Source: Wenzhouxiangella sp. | GTDB taxonomy: Bacteria; Pseudomonadota; Gammaproteobacteria; Xanthomonadales; Wenzhouxiangellaceae | DNA length: 13,772 nt | Assembly: GCA_007119095.1 (NCBI GenBank) | Contig: SKQI01000121.1 | Coordinates: forward strand, 1-13,772 | Reading direction: 5' to 3' | Part shown: piece after piece, positions 1 to 6,738 of the stretch | How positions within the stretch are numbered: the stretch's first letter is position 1 | Layout: each line of letters starts with the position of its first letter | Translations under genes and position numbers: made by a program | The notes under the pieces: generated by a model | Databases searched by the model: none | What the model was told of the DNA's origin: nothing | The model's input: the letters and a program-made list of their open reading frames with translations, nothing else

Positions 1-77
1 AGAAACTGCTCCTCGGCCAGCACTACGCTGGCAATACAGCCAGTCAGCAGCATTGCCAGCAAGAGGCGACCGATCAT
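1..77 (-). CDS. Partial gene after secF: N-terminus with signal peptide
   Basis: Only the first 25 codons are inside the window. The ATG (77–75) overlaps the secF stop as ATGA, and AGGGG lies just before it, so it is probably translated by coupling to secF. The visible protein begins MIGR followed by a hydrophobic run ending VVLA and then EEQF. This is an export signal. Two cleavage modes are possible. V19-L20-A21 before Glu22 fits signal peptidase I. L11-T12-G13-C14 fits a lipobox, but the hydrophobic stretch continues well past the Cys, which favours signal peptidase I. The rest of the protein lies outside the window and no function can be assigned. Its position makes it a candidate envelope protein in the sec operon, but that is inference. 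Confidence 0.65.
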   Translation of the reverse strand, partial: MIGRLLLAMLLTGCIASVVLAEEQF

Positions 78-1048
78 GTCCCCTGGCGACCGCGGAAGCG
101 CTCGGGCAAAACCTCCATGTCAGGCTGGTCTTCGCCTTCCTTCTCGACCGGCATCAGGTCCTGCTTGGTCACGCCCAGAATGATGGCAGCGTTACCAGCT
201 ATGTAGATCGACGAATAGGTACCGACGATCACGCCAATGATCAGGGTGAAGGCAAAGGCATGGATGATCTCGCCGCCGAAGTAGAACAACGCGATCAACA
301 CCAGCAAGGTGGTCAGAGATGTCATCAATGTCCGACCAAGCATCTGGTTGATCGACAGGTTGCAAAGCTCCGTTGGTGTGCCCTTGCGCTTGATGCGAAA
401 GTTTTCCCGCAAACGGTCGTAGAGAACGATGGTGTCATTCAGCGAGTAACCGATGACCGCGAGGATCGCGGCAACCACGGTCAGATCGAAATTGACCTGG
501 AACAGCGACAGAATACCGACCACAAGCAGCACGTCGTGAACCAGGGCGGCGACAGCACCAACAGCGAAGCGCCACTGAAAGCGGAAAGACACGTAGAGCA
601 GAATACCGAACAGCGCATAGAGCATGGCAAGACCGCCCTGCTCTGCCAGCTCCTGCCCCACCTGCGGCCCCACGAACTCGACACGCCTCAGCTCGATTCC
701 CGGCTCCTGCGCCGATAGCGCGCGCAGCACCTGGGTAGACAGGTCGGCGCCCGATTCATCGTCCTGATCAGCCGGCATGCGAACCACAATGTCGCGCGCC
801 GCACCGAAAGTTTGAACGGTGAAGTCATCGAAGCCGGCGTCGGTCAGGGCCTGGCGCACATCGCCCAGCTCTGGCGCTGCCGGGTAACCGACTTCGATCA
901 GCGTGCCACCGGTGAAGTCCAGACCGAAATTGATGCCGCGGGTGAACAGCGAAGCAACACCAATCGCCAGGATGATGACCGAAAGGACCAGGGCCAGCTT
1001 GCGCTGCCCCATGAAGTTGATGTTGATATCGGGCTTGATGATTTGCAT
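74..1048 (-). CDS. secF: Protein translocase subunit SecF
   Basis: SecF is an inner-membrane component of the SecDF–YajC complex. It uses the proton gradient to help late steps of Sec-dependent export. The product is 324 residues, close to E. coli SecF (323). TM1 is at about 17–36. The FGLDFTGG signature (41–48) starts the periplasmic domain, which runs to VEFVGPQVGQEL (123–134). Five more membrane segments follow between about 137 and 292, with the conserved TM4 motif GYSLNDTIVLYDR at 200–212. I chose the ATG giving MQIIKPDINI rather than one 16 codons upstream. It has an AGAGGCAAG ribosome site and matches the family N-terminus, and the longer form would run into the end of secD. It starts 10 bp after the secD stop and its own stop overlaps the next gene. 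Confidence 0.97.
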   Translation of the reverse strand: MQIIKPDININFMGQRKLALVLSVIILAIGVASLFTRGINFGLDFTGGTLIEVGYPAAPELGDVRQALTDAGFDDFTVQTFGAARDIVVRMPADQDDESGADLSTQVLRALSAQEPGIELRRVEFVGPQVGQELAEQGGLAMLYALFGILLYVSFRFQWRFAVGAVAALVHDVLLVVGILSLFQVNFDLTVVAAILAVIGYSLNDTIVLYDRLRENFRIKRKGTPTELCNLSINQMLGRTLMTSLTTLLVLIALFYFGGEIIHAFAFTLIIGVIVGTYSSIYIAGNAAIILGVTKQDLMPVEKEGEDQPDMEVLPERFRGRQGT

Positions 1049-1058
1049 GTGCTTGCCT

Positions 1059-2918
1059 CTATATCGCCAGCGCCTTGAGACGCTTCTTGCGGCCATAAAT
1101 CAGATGGACCACGGCACGCGTACCGATGATGGCGGTAAACATCGACGTCACGATACCCAGGCTCAGGGTCACGGCGAAGCCCTTGATCGGACCGGTGCCG
1201 AACAGGAACAGCACCACGGCAGCGATCAGCGTGGTGACGTTGGCATCGGCAATGGTCGAGAAGGCTTTTTCGTAACCGGCCCGAATAGCGGCCTGCGGCG
1301 AATTGCCGTTATTGAGTTCTTCACGTATTCGTTCGTAAATCAGGACGTTGGCATCGACCGCCATACCGACGGTCAGCACGATACCGGCGATGCCCGGCAA
1401 GGTCAGCGTTGCGCCCAACAGCGAAAGCAGCGCTACGATCAGCACCAGGTTCACCGTCAATGCGATGTTGGCAACCAGGCCAAATACCTTGTAGTAGATC
1501 GCCATCACAATCAGCACCAGAATGAACCCGATGATGACTGATCGGAAGCCCTGGTCAATATTGTCCTGCCCCAGGCTGGGGCCGACAGTACGCTCCTCGA
1601 TGATCTGCATTGGGGCAGCGAGGGCGCCGGCACGCAGCAGCATGGCCAGCTGGCTGGCTTCAGTGGCCGAGCCCAGGCCGGTGGTCTGGAAGCGACCGCC
1701 GAACGGCTCTCGTGTCACCGCTGCCGAAATGACTTCTTCGACACGCCGGGTGGTATGGATCTCTTCACCATTTTCTTCGCGAACTTCCGGCCGGTGCTCA
1801 ATGAAGACCACGGCCATGCGATTGCCCACATTCTGGCTGGTGTGCTCGAGCATGCTGCGCGCACCTGGACCGTCCAGGGACACGACCACGTTGGGCGCGC
1901 CAGTCTGCGAATCAAAACCAGCCTGCGCATTGATCAGGTTATCACCTGAGGCAATGACTGTCCGCGACAACAGAATCGGATCGCCGTTGCGCATGAAGTA
2001 CAGCAGCGATTGCGGCGGAACACGGCCGGTACGATGGGCCTCGAACGGATCATTCTGCTCATCGACGCCGCGATACTCGACCGTGGCGGTAGAGCCCAGC
2101 ACCTGTTTGGCCCGAGCCGGATCCTGCACACCGGGCAGCTGCACGACGATGCGGTCCGCGCCCTGCTGCTGGATGATCGGCTCGGACACGCCCAGTTCAT
2201 TGACACGGTTGCGCAACGTGGTGATGTTCTGGCGCAGCGCGGTCTGTTGCAGGTCGCGCAGCACATCTTCATCGATGGACGCCCGGATATTGAAGGTTTC
2301 CGACCCATCGCGGGTTTCCAGCACCAATTCCTCAACCTGGCGGCCAAGCACGCGCATGGCGCGCTCGCGATCTTCCACCGAGCGCAGCTCGGTCACAATC
2401 TGGTTGCGGTCCATACGCACCGAGCGATACCGAATCTGCTCATCACGCAGCAGGTTGCGGATCTGGGTAACGAATCGCTCAAGCTGCTGGGTGCGCGCCG
2501 TATCCATGTCCACCTGCATCAGGAAGTGAACGCCCCCCTGCAGATCCAGGCCGAGGGTCATCGGCTCGGCACGAAGGGCGCGCAGCCAAGGCGGCGTGGC
2601 CGGCGCCAGGTTCAGTGCCACCACGTAGTCCTCGCCCAGCGCATCAGTCAGCACATCGGCAGCTCGGGCCTGGCGGTCAACATTGCCGAGGCGGACAAGC
2701 AGCCGCTGTGGCTCGAACTCTATTGAATCAAACTCGATGCCGGCATTGCCCATGGCCGCTTCGATCCGGGCAGGCATATCCCGCTCCAACTCGAAGCCGC
2801 GGAGCGAAGACACCTGTACCGCTGGATCGTCACCAAACAGATTAGGCAGTGAGTAAACCAGGCCGATGCCCAGCGCGATGACCAGCAGGGCGTATTTCCA
2901 GGGTGGGAATCGGTTCAT
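1059..2918 (-). CDS. secD: Protein translocase subunit SecD
   Basis: SecD partners SecF and YajC in the inner membrane and drives proton-coupled pulling and release of exported proteins on the periplasmic side. The product is 619 residues, near the E. coli length (615). TM1 is at about 9–26. The large periplasmic region includes LGLDLQGG at 122–129 and NRVNELGVSEP at 237–247. The C-terminal five-helix membrane domain begins near 457. The TM4 motif GMAVDANVLIYER is at 518–530. D522 is the position of the proton-relay Asp known in this family (D340 in Thermus SecDF). The start MNRFPPWKYALL matches the expected short cytoplasmic tail. The ribosome site is weak (GAG about 9 bases upstream). It lies 38 bp after yajC and 10 bp before secF, consistent with one transcript. 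Confidence 0.98.
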   Translation of the reverse strand: MNRFPPWKYALLVIALGIGLVYSLPNLFGDDPAVQVSSLRGFELERDMPARIEAAMGNAGIEFDSIEFEPQRLLVRLGNVDRQARAADVLTDALGEDYVVALNLAPATPPWLRALRAEPMTLGLDLQGGVHFLMQVDMDTARTQQLERFVTQIRNLLRDEQIRYRSVRMDRNQIVTELRSVEDRERAMRVLGRQVEELVLETRDGSETFNIRASIDEDVLRDLQQTALRQNITTLRNRVNELGVSEPIIQQQGADRIVVQLPGVQDPARAKQVLGSTATVEYRGVDEQNDPFEAHRTGRVPPQSLLYFMRNGDPILLSRTVIASGDNLINAQAGFDSQTGAPNVVVSLDGPGARSMLEHTSQNVGNRMAVVFIEHRPEVREENGEEIHTTRRVEEVISAAVTREPFGGRFQTTGLGSATEASQLAMLLRAGALAAPMQIIEERTVGPSLGQDNIDQGFRSVIIGFILVLIVMAIYYKVFGLVANIALTVNLVLIVALLSLLGATLTLPGIAGIVLTVGMAVDANVLIYERIREELNNGNSPQAAIRAGYEKAFSTIADANVTTLIAAVVLFLFGTGPIKGFAVTLSLGIVTSMFTAIIGTRAVVHLIYGRKKRLKALAI

Positions 2919-2956
2919 TTGTGGGTCTCGAAAAATCCGGTTTGATTAGGCAAGGG

Positions 2957-3286
2957 TCAACTCGCAGAGTCGATCGTCCCCTTGGGCACGACCTGGGCCA
3001 CGGAATGCTTCTGCAGTTTGACCACCAGTTTGTCAGCAAGCTCCACAGTCACGAAACTGTCACCGACGTTGGTGACCCGGCCGAGCAACCCGCCTGCGGT
3101 AATCACTTCGTCGCCGGCTGACAGGCTGGAAACCAGCTCGCGGTGTTCCTTGTTGCGCTTCATTTGCGGGCGAATCAACAGGAACCAGAAAATGATGATC
3201 AGCAGACCAAACATGATCAGGGACGGCATGGCGCTGGGCTGCTGGGCTGCATCCTGCGCCATCGCGCTGGCGATGAAAAAGTCCAT
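2957..3286 (-). CDS. yajC: Preprotein translocase subunit YajC
   Basis: YajC is a small single-pass inner-membrane protein that co-purifies with SecD and SecF. The product is 109 residues (E. coli YajC is 110). A short N-terminal tail MDFFIASAMAQ is followed by one membrane helix at about 21–38. Then come the family hallmark RPQMKRNKEHRE (39–50), a GDEVITAGGLLGRV block (58–71) and the closing PKGT (101–104). I use the ATG at 3286. A TTG two codons upstream (3292) is in frame and lies closer to the TGAGG ribosome site, but MDFFI aligns with the family start MSFFI. It precedes secD by 38 bp. The 99-bp gap after tgt holds a candidate promoter and a small hairpin, so yajC-secD-secF may have a transcript of their own besides read-through from queA-tgt. 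Confidence 0.96.
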   Translation of the reverse strand: MDFFIASAMAQDAAQQPSAMPSLIMFGLLIIIFWFLLIRPQMKRNKEHRELVSSLSAGDEVITAGGLLGRVTNVGDSFVTVELADKLVVKLQKHSVAQVVPKGTIDSAS

Positions 3287-3324
3287 GGGCAAAAAACCTC
3301 AGACGTTACAGATTGTCGGATATT

Positions 3325-3340
3325 GGGACCATTTGGCCCC
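3325..3340 (-). other. Small hairpin in the yajC leader
   Basis: Read on the minus strand, GGGGCC, a 4-base AAAT loop and GGTCCC form a 6-bp stem with one G·U pair. Flanking GTCGG and CCGAC could extend it. It is not followed by a T run, so it is a poor terminator for tgt. It would fall within the 5' leader of a transcript starting from the candidate promoter just upstream. The fold is simple and could be chance. Confidence 0.25.
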
Positions 3341-3353
3341 GACGCAACCCGGA

Positions 3354-3362
3354 ATTATCGCA
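3354..3362 (-). promoter_or_regulatory. Candidate extended -10 promoter for yajC-secD-secF
   Basis: The minus strand reads TGCGATAAT, an extended -10 (TGn followed by GATAAT, 5 of 6 matches to TATAAT). No good -35 is visible at the usual distance, as is common for extended -10 promoters. Initiation would be expected near 3347, giving a leader of about 60 bases before the yajC ATG. This is a pattern match only. Confidence 0.35.
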
Positions 3363-3385
3363 CAGGCTGACGTGCTGGACTACGG

Positions 3386-4495
3386 TCAGTCAGGAATCCC
3401 ACCGCGCCAGGCGCGCTGCAATTCAGCGGCTGTGGCTTCGAAACATTCGCCCTCGATGGCATCGCGCAGCTGGCGCATCACGGTCTGGTAGTAGTGCAGG
3501 TTGTGGATGGTGGCAAGGCGATGACCGAGGATTTCATTGCAGCGGTGCAGGTGGCGCAGGTAAGCGCGCGAGTAATTTCTGCAGGTATAGCAGTCGCAGT
3601 TCTCGTCGATCGGCCGGGTATCGTGCTGGTAACGGGCGTTGCGGATCTTGAGCACGCCGTGACTGGTGAACAGGTGGCCATTGCGGGCGTTGCGAGTCGG
3701 CATCACGCAGTCGAACATGTCGATACCGCGGGCCACGCCCTCAACCAGGTCTTCGGGCCGGCCTACACCCATCAAGTAGCGCGGGCTTTCGGTCGGTAGT
3801 GCCGGGCAGGTGCAGTCCAGCACCTGGTTGCGCTCTTCTTCAGGCTCGCCAACCGACAGGCCGCCGATGGCATAGCCGTCGAAGCCGATATCGACCAGAC
3901 CGGCCGCTGACTCCAGCCGCAGCGGCTCGTACATGCCGCCCTGAACAATGCCAAACAGGGCCGAGGCGCTGTCTCCATGGGCTACTTTCGAGCGTTCGGC
4001 CCAGCGCAACGAGCGGCGCATGGACTCGGCCGCCTGGACCTCGCTGGCCGGATAGGGCGTGCACTCATCGAAGATCATGACGATATCGGAGCCCAGCGCG
4101 CGCTGCACCGCCATCGATTCCTCCGGCCCCAGGAACACGCGCGAGCCATCGACCGGCGAGGCGAAGGTCACACCGCGTTCGTCCATCTTGCGCAGATCGG
4201 CCAGGCTCCAGACCTGGAAGCCACCGGAGTCGGTCAGGATCGGCCCGGACCAGTGCATGAAATCATGCAGATCGCCGTGGGCGCTGATGACTTGGGTGCC
4301 CGGCCGCAGCATCAGGTGAAAGGTATTGCCCAGCACGATCTCGGCGCCCGTGACTCTGAGTTCTTCGGGCGTCATCGCCTTGACCGTCCCATAGGTGCCC
4401 ACCGGCATGAACGCCGGCGTTTCGACCGTCCCCCGATCGAAGGTCAAGCGGCCGCGACGGGCTGGGCCGTCGGAATGTATCAGGTCAAATTTCAT
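3386..4495 (-). CDS. tgt: tRNA-guanine transglycosylase (queuine/preQ1)
   Basis: Bacterial Tgt exchanges guanine-34 of GUN-anticodon tRNAs (Asp, Asn, His, Tyr) for preQ1, the step before QueA in queuosine synthesis. The product is 369 residues against 375 in E. coli. DSGGFQ (89–94) supplies the general acid/base Asp89. IFDECTPYP is at 141–149 and GIVQGG at 182–187. GGLSVGEP is at 211–218. The nucleophile Asp is D262 in DMFDCVMPTRNARNG. The zinc site is C300-x-C302-x2-C305 with H331. All catalytic and metal residues are present. The start MKFDLIHSDG aligns with the family. The bases before it (CCTATATCCTTCCCCC) are pyrimidine-rich with no Shine-Dalgarno sequence. An inverted repeat fills most of the 105-bp gap to queA upstream. 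Confidence 0.98.
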   Translation of the reverse strand: MKFDLIHSDGPARRGRLTFDRGTVETPAFMPVGTYGTVKAMTPEELRVTGAEIVLGNTFHLMLRPGTQVISAHGDLHDFMHWSGPILTDSGGFQVWSLADLRKMDERGVTFASPVDGSRVFLGPEESMAVQRALGSDIVMIFDECTPYPASEVQAAESMRRSLRWAERSKVAHGDSASALFGIVQGGMYEPLRLESAAGLVDIGFDGYAIGGLSVGEPEEERNQVLDCTCPALPTESPRYLMGVGRPEDLVEGVARGIDMFDCVMPTRNARNGHLFTSHGVLKIRNARYQHDTRPIDENCDCYTCRNYSRAYLRHLHRCNEILGHRLATIHNLHYYQTVMRQLRDAIEGECFEATAAELQRAWRGGIPD

Positions 4496-4516
4496 GGGGG
4501 AAGGATATAGGAGAAA

Positions 4517-4599
4517 CGGGTTCCGGGTTCCGGGTTCCGGTTTCCGGAAAAACCTGATCGGAGCCCTACCGGAAACCGGTAACCGGAACCCGGAACCCG
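4517..4599. repeat. Inverted pair of 7-nt tandem repeat arrays (31-bp stem)
   Basis: The left arm (4517–4547) is three exact copies of CGGGTTC, then CGGTTTC, then CGG. The right arm (4569–4599), read on the opposite strand, is CGGGTTC twice, CGGTTAC, CGGTTTC, CGG. The arms match at 29 of 31 positions and flank a 21-base loop (4548–4568). On the minus-strand transcript the stem begins one base after the queA stop and ends 21 bases before the tgt start. There is no clear T run after it, only TTTCTCC, so it is not a standard terminator. The inverted, tandem-built structure looks like a dispersed REP- or MITE-like intergenic element, but whether other copies exist cannot be seen here. As RNA it could stabilise the queA message, pause ribosomes or polymerase, or lower tgt expression. 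Confidence 0.9.
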
Positions 4600-4600
4600 A

Positions 4601-5620
4601 TCATTCAATCAACATCGCATCCCCGTAGCTGAAAAACCGATAACGCTGCCGGACGGCATGTTCATAAGCCGCCAAAATCGTATCGCGATCGGCGAAAGCG
4701 CTGACCAGCATCAGCAGGGTGGAGCCGGAAAGGTGGAAATTGGTGATCATGGCATCGACTACTCGGAATTGGTAGCCGGGGTAGATGAACAGGCGGCTAT
4801 CGCCGGCGTAGGGTTTCAGGGTGCCGTCAGCGGCGGCGGTTTCCAGCGACCGGACCGAGGTGGTGCCAACGGCAATGACGCGTCCGCCGCGTGCTTTGGT
4901 GCGGGCCACTGCATCAACCAGGCCCTGGCCCACCGACAGCCACTCGGCGTGCATGCGGTGATCTTCCAGATTCTCGACCCGCACCGGCTGAAACGTGCCT
5001 GCGCCCACGTGCAGCGTGCACCAGGCCTTTTCGACCCCGCGCTGGTCCAGGCGAGCGAGGATGTCGTCGTCGAAATGCAGGCCAGCGGTGGGCGCGGCTA
5101 CCGCACCCGGGACCTGGCCGTAAACGGTTTGATAGCGATCCCGGTCCATGGCCTCGTCGGCACGCTCGATATAAGGCGGCAGCGGCATGTGGCCGACCGT
5201 CTCGAGCAGCGCCGACCAGTCAGCGTCCTGATCCAGGTGCAGTCGCCAGAACTCACCGTCACGCTCGCCGACCTGAATGCGCATCCCGTTTTCGACGACC
5301 AGCTCGCTGCCAGGCTGCGGCTTGCGGTTGGCCCGCAGCTGGGCAATGGCGCTCTGCGCATCGACCAAACGCTCAATCAGGATTTCAACCCGGCCGCCGG
5401 TAGCCTTGGCAGCCCAAAGCCGGGCCGGGATCACCCGCGTATTGTTGAACACCAGCAAGTCGCCGGCCTTGAGCAGCTCGGGCAGGTCGGCAAATTGTCG
5501 ATCAGCCCAGGCTTTGGGCGATCGATCCAGGTGCAGCAAGCGGCTGGCCGAACGCTGGACCAATGGCTGCTGGGCAATCAGTTCTTCGGGCAGATCAAAT
5601 TGAAAGTCGGAGACGCGCAT
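4601..5620 (-). CDS. queA: S-adenosylmethionine:tRNA ribosyltransferase-isomerase QueA
   Basis: QueA transfers and isomerises the ribosyl moiety of S-adenosylmethionine onto preQ1-tRNA to give epoxyqueuosine, directly after the Tgt reaction. The product is 339 residues (E. coli 356). The N-terminal block reads DFQFDLPEELIAQQP (5–19). VFNNTRVIPARL is at 57–68. The central YGQVPGAVAAPTAGLHFD is at 167–184 and HVGAGTF at 204–210. GTTSVRSLE is at 252–260. FIYPGYQF (278–285) and NFHLSGSTLLML (294–305) close the C-terminal part. The usual NFHLP is NFHLS here, a mild change. The ATG is preceded by TGGATAGGA. It is the first gene of the minus-strand operon and is divergent from the kynurenine operon, with 104 bp between the two start codons. 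Confidence 0.97.
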   Translation of the reverse strand: MRVSDFQFDLPEELIAQQPLVQRSASRLLHLDRSPKAWADRQFADLPELLKAGDLLVFNNTRVIPARLWAAKATGGRVEILIERLVDAQSAIAQLRANRKPQPGSELVVENGMRIQVGERDGEFWRLHLDQDADWSALLETVGHMPLPPYIERADEAMDRDRYQTVYGQVPGAVAAPTAGLHFDDDILARLDQRGVEKAWCTLHVGAGTFQPVRVENLEDHRMHAEWLSVGQGLVDAVARTKARGGRVIAVGTTSVRSLETAAADGTLKPYAGDSRLFIYPGYQFRVVDAMITNFHLSGSTLLMLVSAFADRDTILAAYEHAVRQRYRFFSYGDAMLIE

Positions 5621-5650
5621 TCCTATCCATCAAAACCAGGGGCGCACGAT

Positions 5651-5656
5651 TCTATA
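5651..5656 (-). promoter_or_regulatory. Candidate -10 box for the queA operon
   Basis: The minus strand reads TATAGA (within GGTATAGAAT), a 5 of 6 match to TATAAT, about 30 bases upstream of the queA ATG. No strong -35 lies 16–18 bases further up; the nearest TTGGCA is about 31 bases away, which is too far. For the divergent plus-strand operon I found only a good -35-like TTGAAA (5600–5605) with a poor -10 (TATCCA, 5624–5629). The plus-strand promoter therefore remains unassigned. Confidence 0.35.
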
Positions 5657-5724
5657 CCCGAAACACCCACCAGGAGCCCGACAGAATTGCCAAGCTGCGC
5701 GCCTTTCAGGCAGACTGGGTCGCC

Positions 5725-6738
5725 ATGAATACTGCCAACTCCTTTTTGATCGATCTGCACAGCCACCTGCTGCCCGAGCGGCTGCCAGAGATGGGGCCCG
5801 GTTTCCCGGTGCTGGCTGGCGACGGTGACAAGCGCGACATCATGATTGATGGTCGGTTCTTCCGCGCTGTCGGTCGCACGGCCTTCGACATGGACCATCG
5901 CATCGAGGCCTATGCCGAAAAAGGCGTGCAGGTGCAGGTGGTGTGCACGGTTCCAGTGATGTTCAGCTACCACATGCCGGCCGAGCCGGCGGCCCGGTTT
6001 TCCCGTTTCCTGAATGACCACATTGCCGACCAGCAGCGCGCCCGCCCCGACCGGGTGATTGCCCTGGGCACCCTGCCCCTGCAGGATACGGCCCTGGCCA
6101 TCGCCGAGGCCGAGCACTGCCGCGACCTCGGTTTGCCGGGCGTGCAGATCGGCTCGAACGTCAATAATCGCAATCTCGACGATGCCGAGCTGTTTGAGGT
6201 ATTCGCCGCCTGCCAGGACCTGGGCCTGGCGGTACTGGTCCACCCCTGGAACATGATGGGCAAGGAAGTCATGCCCGATTACTGGCTGCCCTGGCTGGTC
6301 GGCATGCCGGCCGAGTTGTCGCGGGCGATCTGCTGCATGATCTTCGGCGGCGTGCTCGAGCGCCTGCCCGGCCTGCGCGTCTGCTTTGCCCACGGCGGCG
6401 GCGCCTTTCCGTTCACCATCGGCCGGATCGAGCATGGTTTCAACATGCGCCCTGACCTGGTCGCGACCCGCAACGCGGTCAATCCGCGCGACTATATCGG
6501 CAAGTTCTGGGTCGATTCGGTCACCCATGACCCGCAGGCCCTCGCCTACCTGATCGAGGTCATGGGCGAGGACAAAGTGGCCCTGGGCACGGATTATCCG
6601 TTTCCACTGGGCGAACAGGAGCCGGGCGCGGCGATTCGCGCCCTGAACCCCGCGCCTGACCTGGCACAACGCCTGTTCTGGCAAAATACGCTGGAATTTC
6701 TTGACCTGCCCAACGCGCGTTTCGGACTGCCATCGTGA
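5725..6738 (+). CDS. acmsd: 2-amino-3-carboxymuconate-6-semialdehyde decarboxylase (ACMSD)
   Basis: ACMSD is a zinc amidohydrolase-fold decarboxylase that turns ACMS, the ring-opened product of 3-hydroxyanthranilate, into 2-aminomuconate semialdehyde. This prevents spontaneous closure to quinolinate. The product is 337 residues, matching the family (about 335). Metal ligands are visible: H12 and H14 in IDLHSHLLPE, H173 in VHPW and D290 in GTDYPFPLGE. H223 lies in FAHGGGAFPF. Substrate-contact arginines of the family fit R47 (FFRAVG) and R241 or R235. YWLPWLVGMPAE (186–197) is nearly identical to my recollection of the animal enzyme. I chose the ATG at 5725 because it gives a short lead before the HSH motif; the open frame further upstream runs antisense to queA. 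Its ribosome site is weak. It heads a coupled operon and its stop overlaps the next start (GTGA). Confidence 0.95.
   Translation: MNTANSFLIDLHSHLLPERLPEMGPGFPVLAGDGDKRDIMIDGRFFRAVGRTAFDMDHRIEAYAEKGVQVQVVCTVPVMFSYHMPAEPAARFSRFLNDHIADQQRARPDRVIALGTLPLQDTALAIAEAEHCRDLGLPGVQIGSNVNNRNLDDAELFEVFAACQDLGLAVLVHPWNMMGKEVMPDYWLPWLVGMPAELSRAICCMIFGGVLERLPGLRVCFAHGGGAFPFTIGRIEHGFNMRPDLVATRNAVNPRDYIGKFWVDSVTHDPQALAYLIEVMGEDKVALGTDYPFPLGEQEPGAAIRALNPAPDLAQRLFWQNTLEFLDLPNARFGLPS

Noticed and set aside
4517..4599. The queA–tgt hairpin as an intrinsic terminator or preQ1 riboswitch
   Set aside because: There is no proper T run after the stem, the gene below is the next pathway step, and the symmetric tandem-repeat stem has no resemblance to a preQ1 aptamer.
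4395..4628. A small plus-strand frame encoding repeated Pro-Gly-Ser/Asn-Arg-Glu-like residues
   Set aside because: It is simply the translation of the heptamer repeat arrays joined to antisense tgt sequence.
5600..5629. TTGAAA with TATCCA as a plus-strand promoter for the kynurenine operon
   Set aside because: The -35 and the 18-bp spacing are good, but the -10 matches only 3 of 6 positions, and it lies at the queA start.
4658..5728. A 356-codon plus-strand open frame opposite queA
   Set aside because: QueA on the minus strand is unmistakable; the plus-strand product has no recognisable motif.
5623..6684. A 353-codon minus-strand open frame opposite ACMSD
   Set aside because: ACMSD on the plus strand has all metal ligands and the family length. 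The opposite frame is a compositional shadow that would also fill the queA upstream region.
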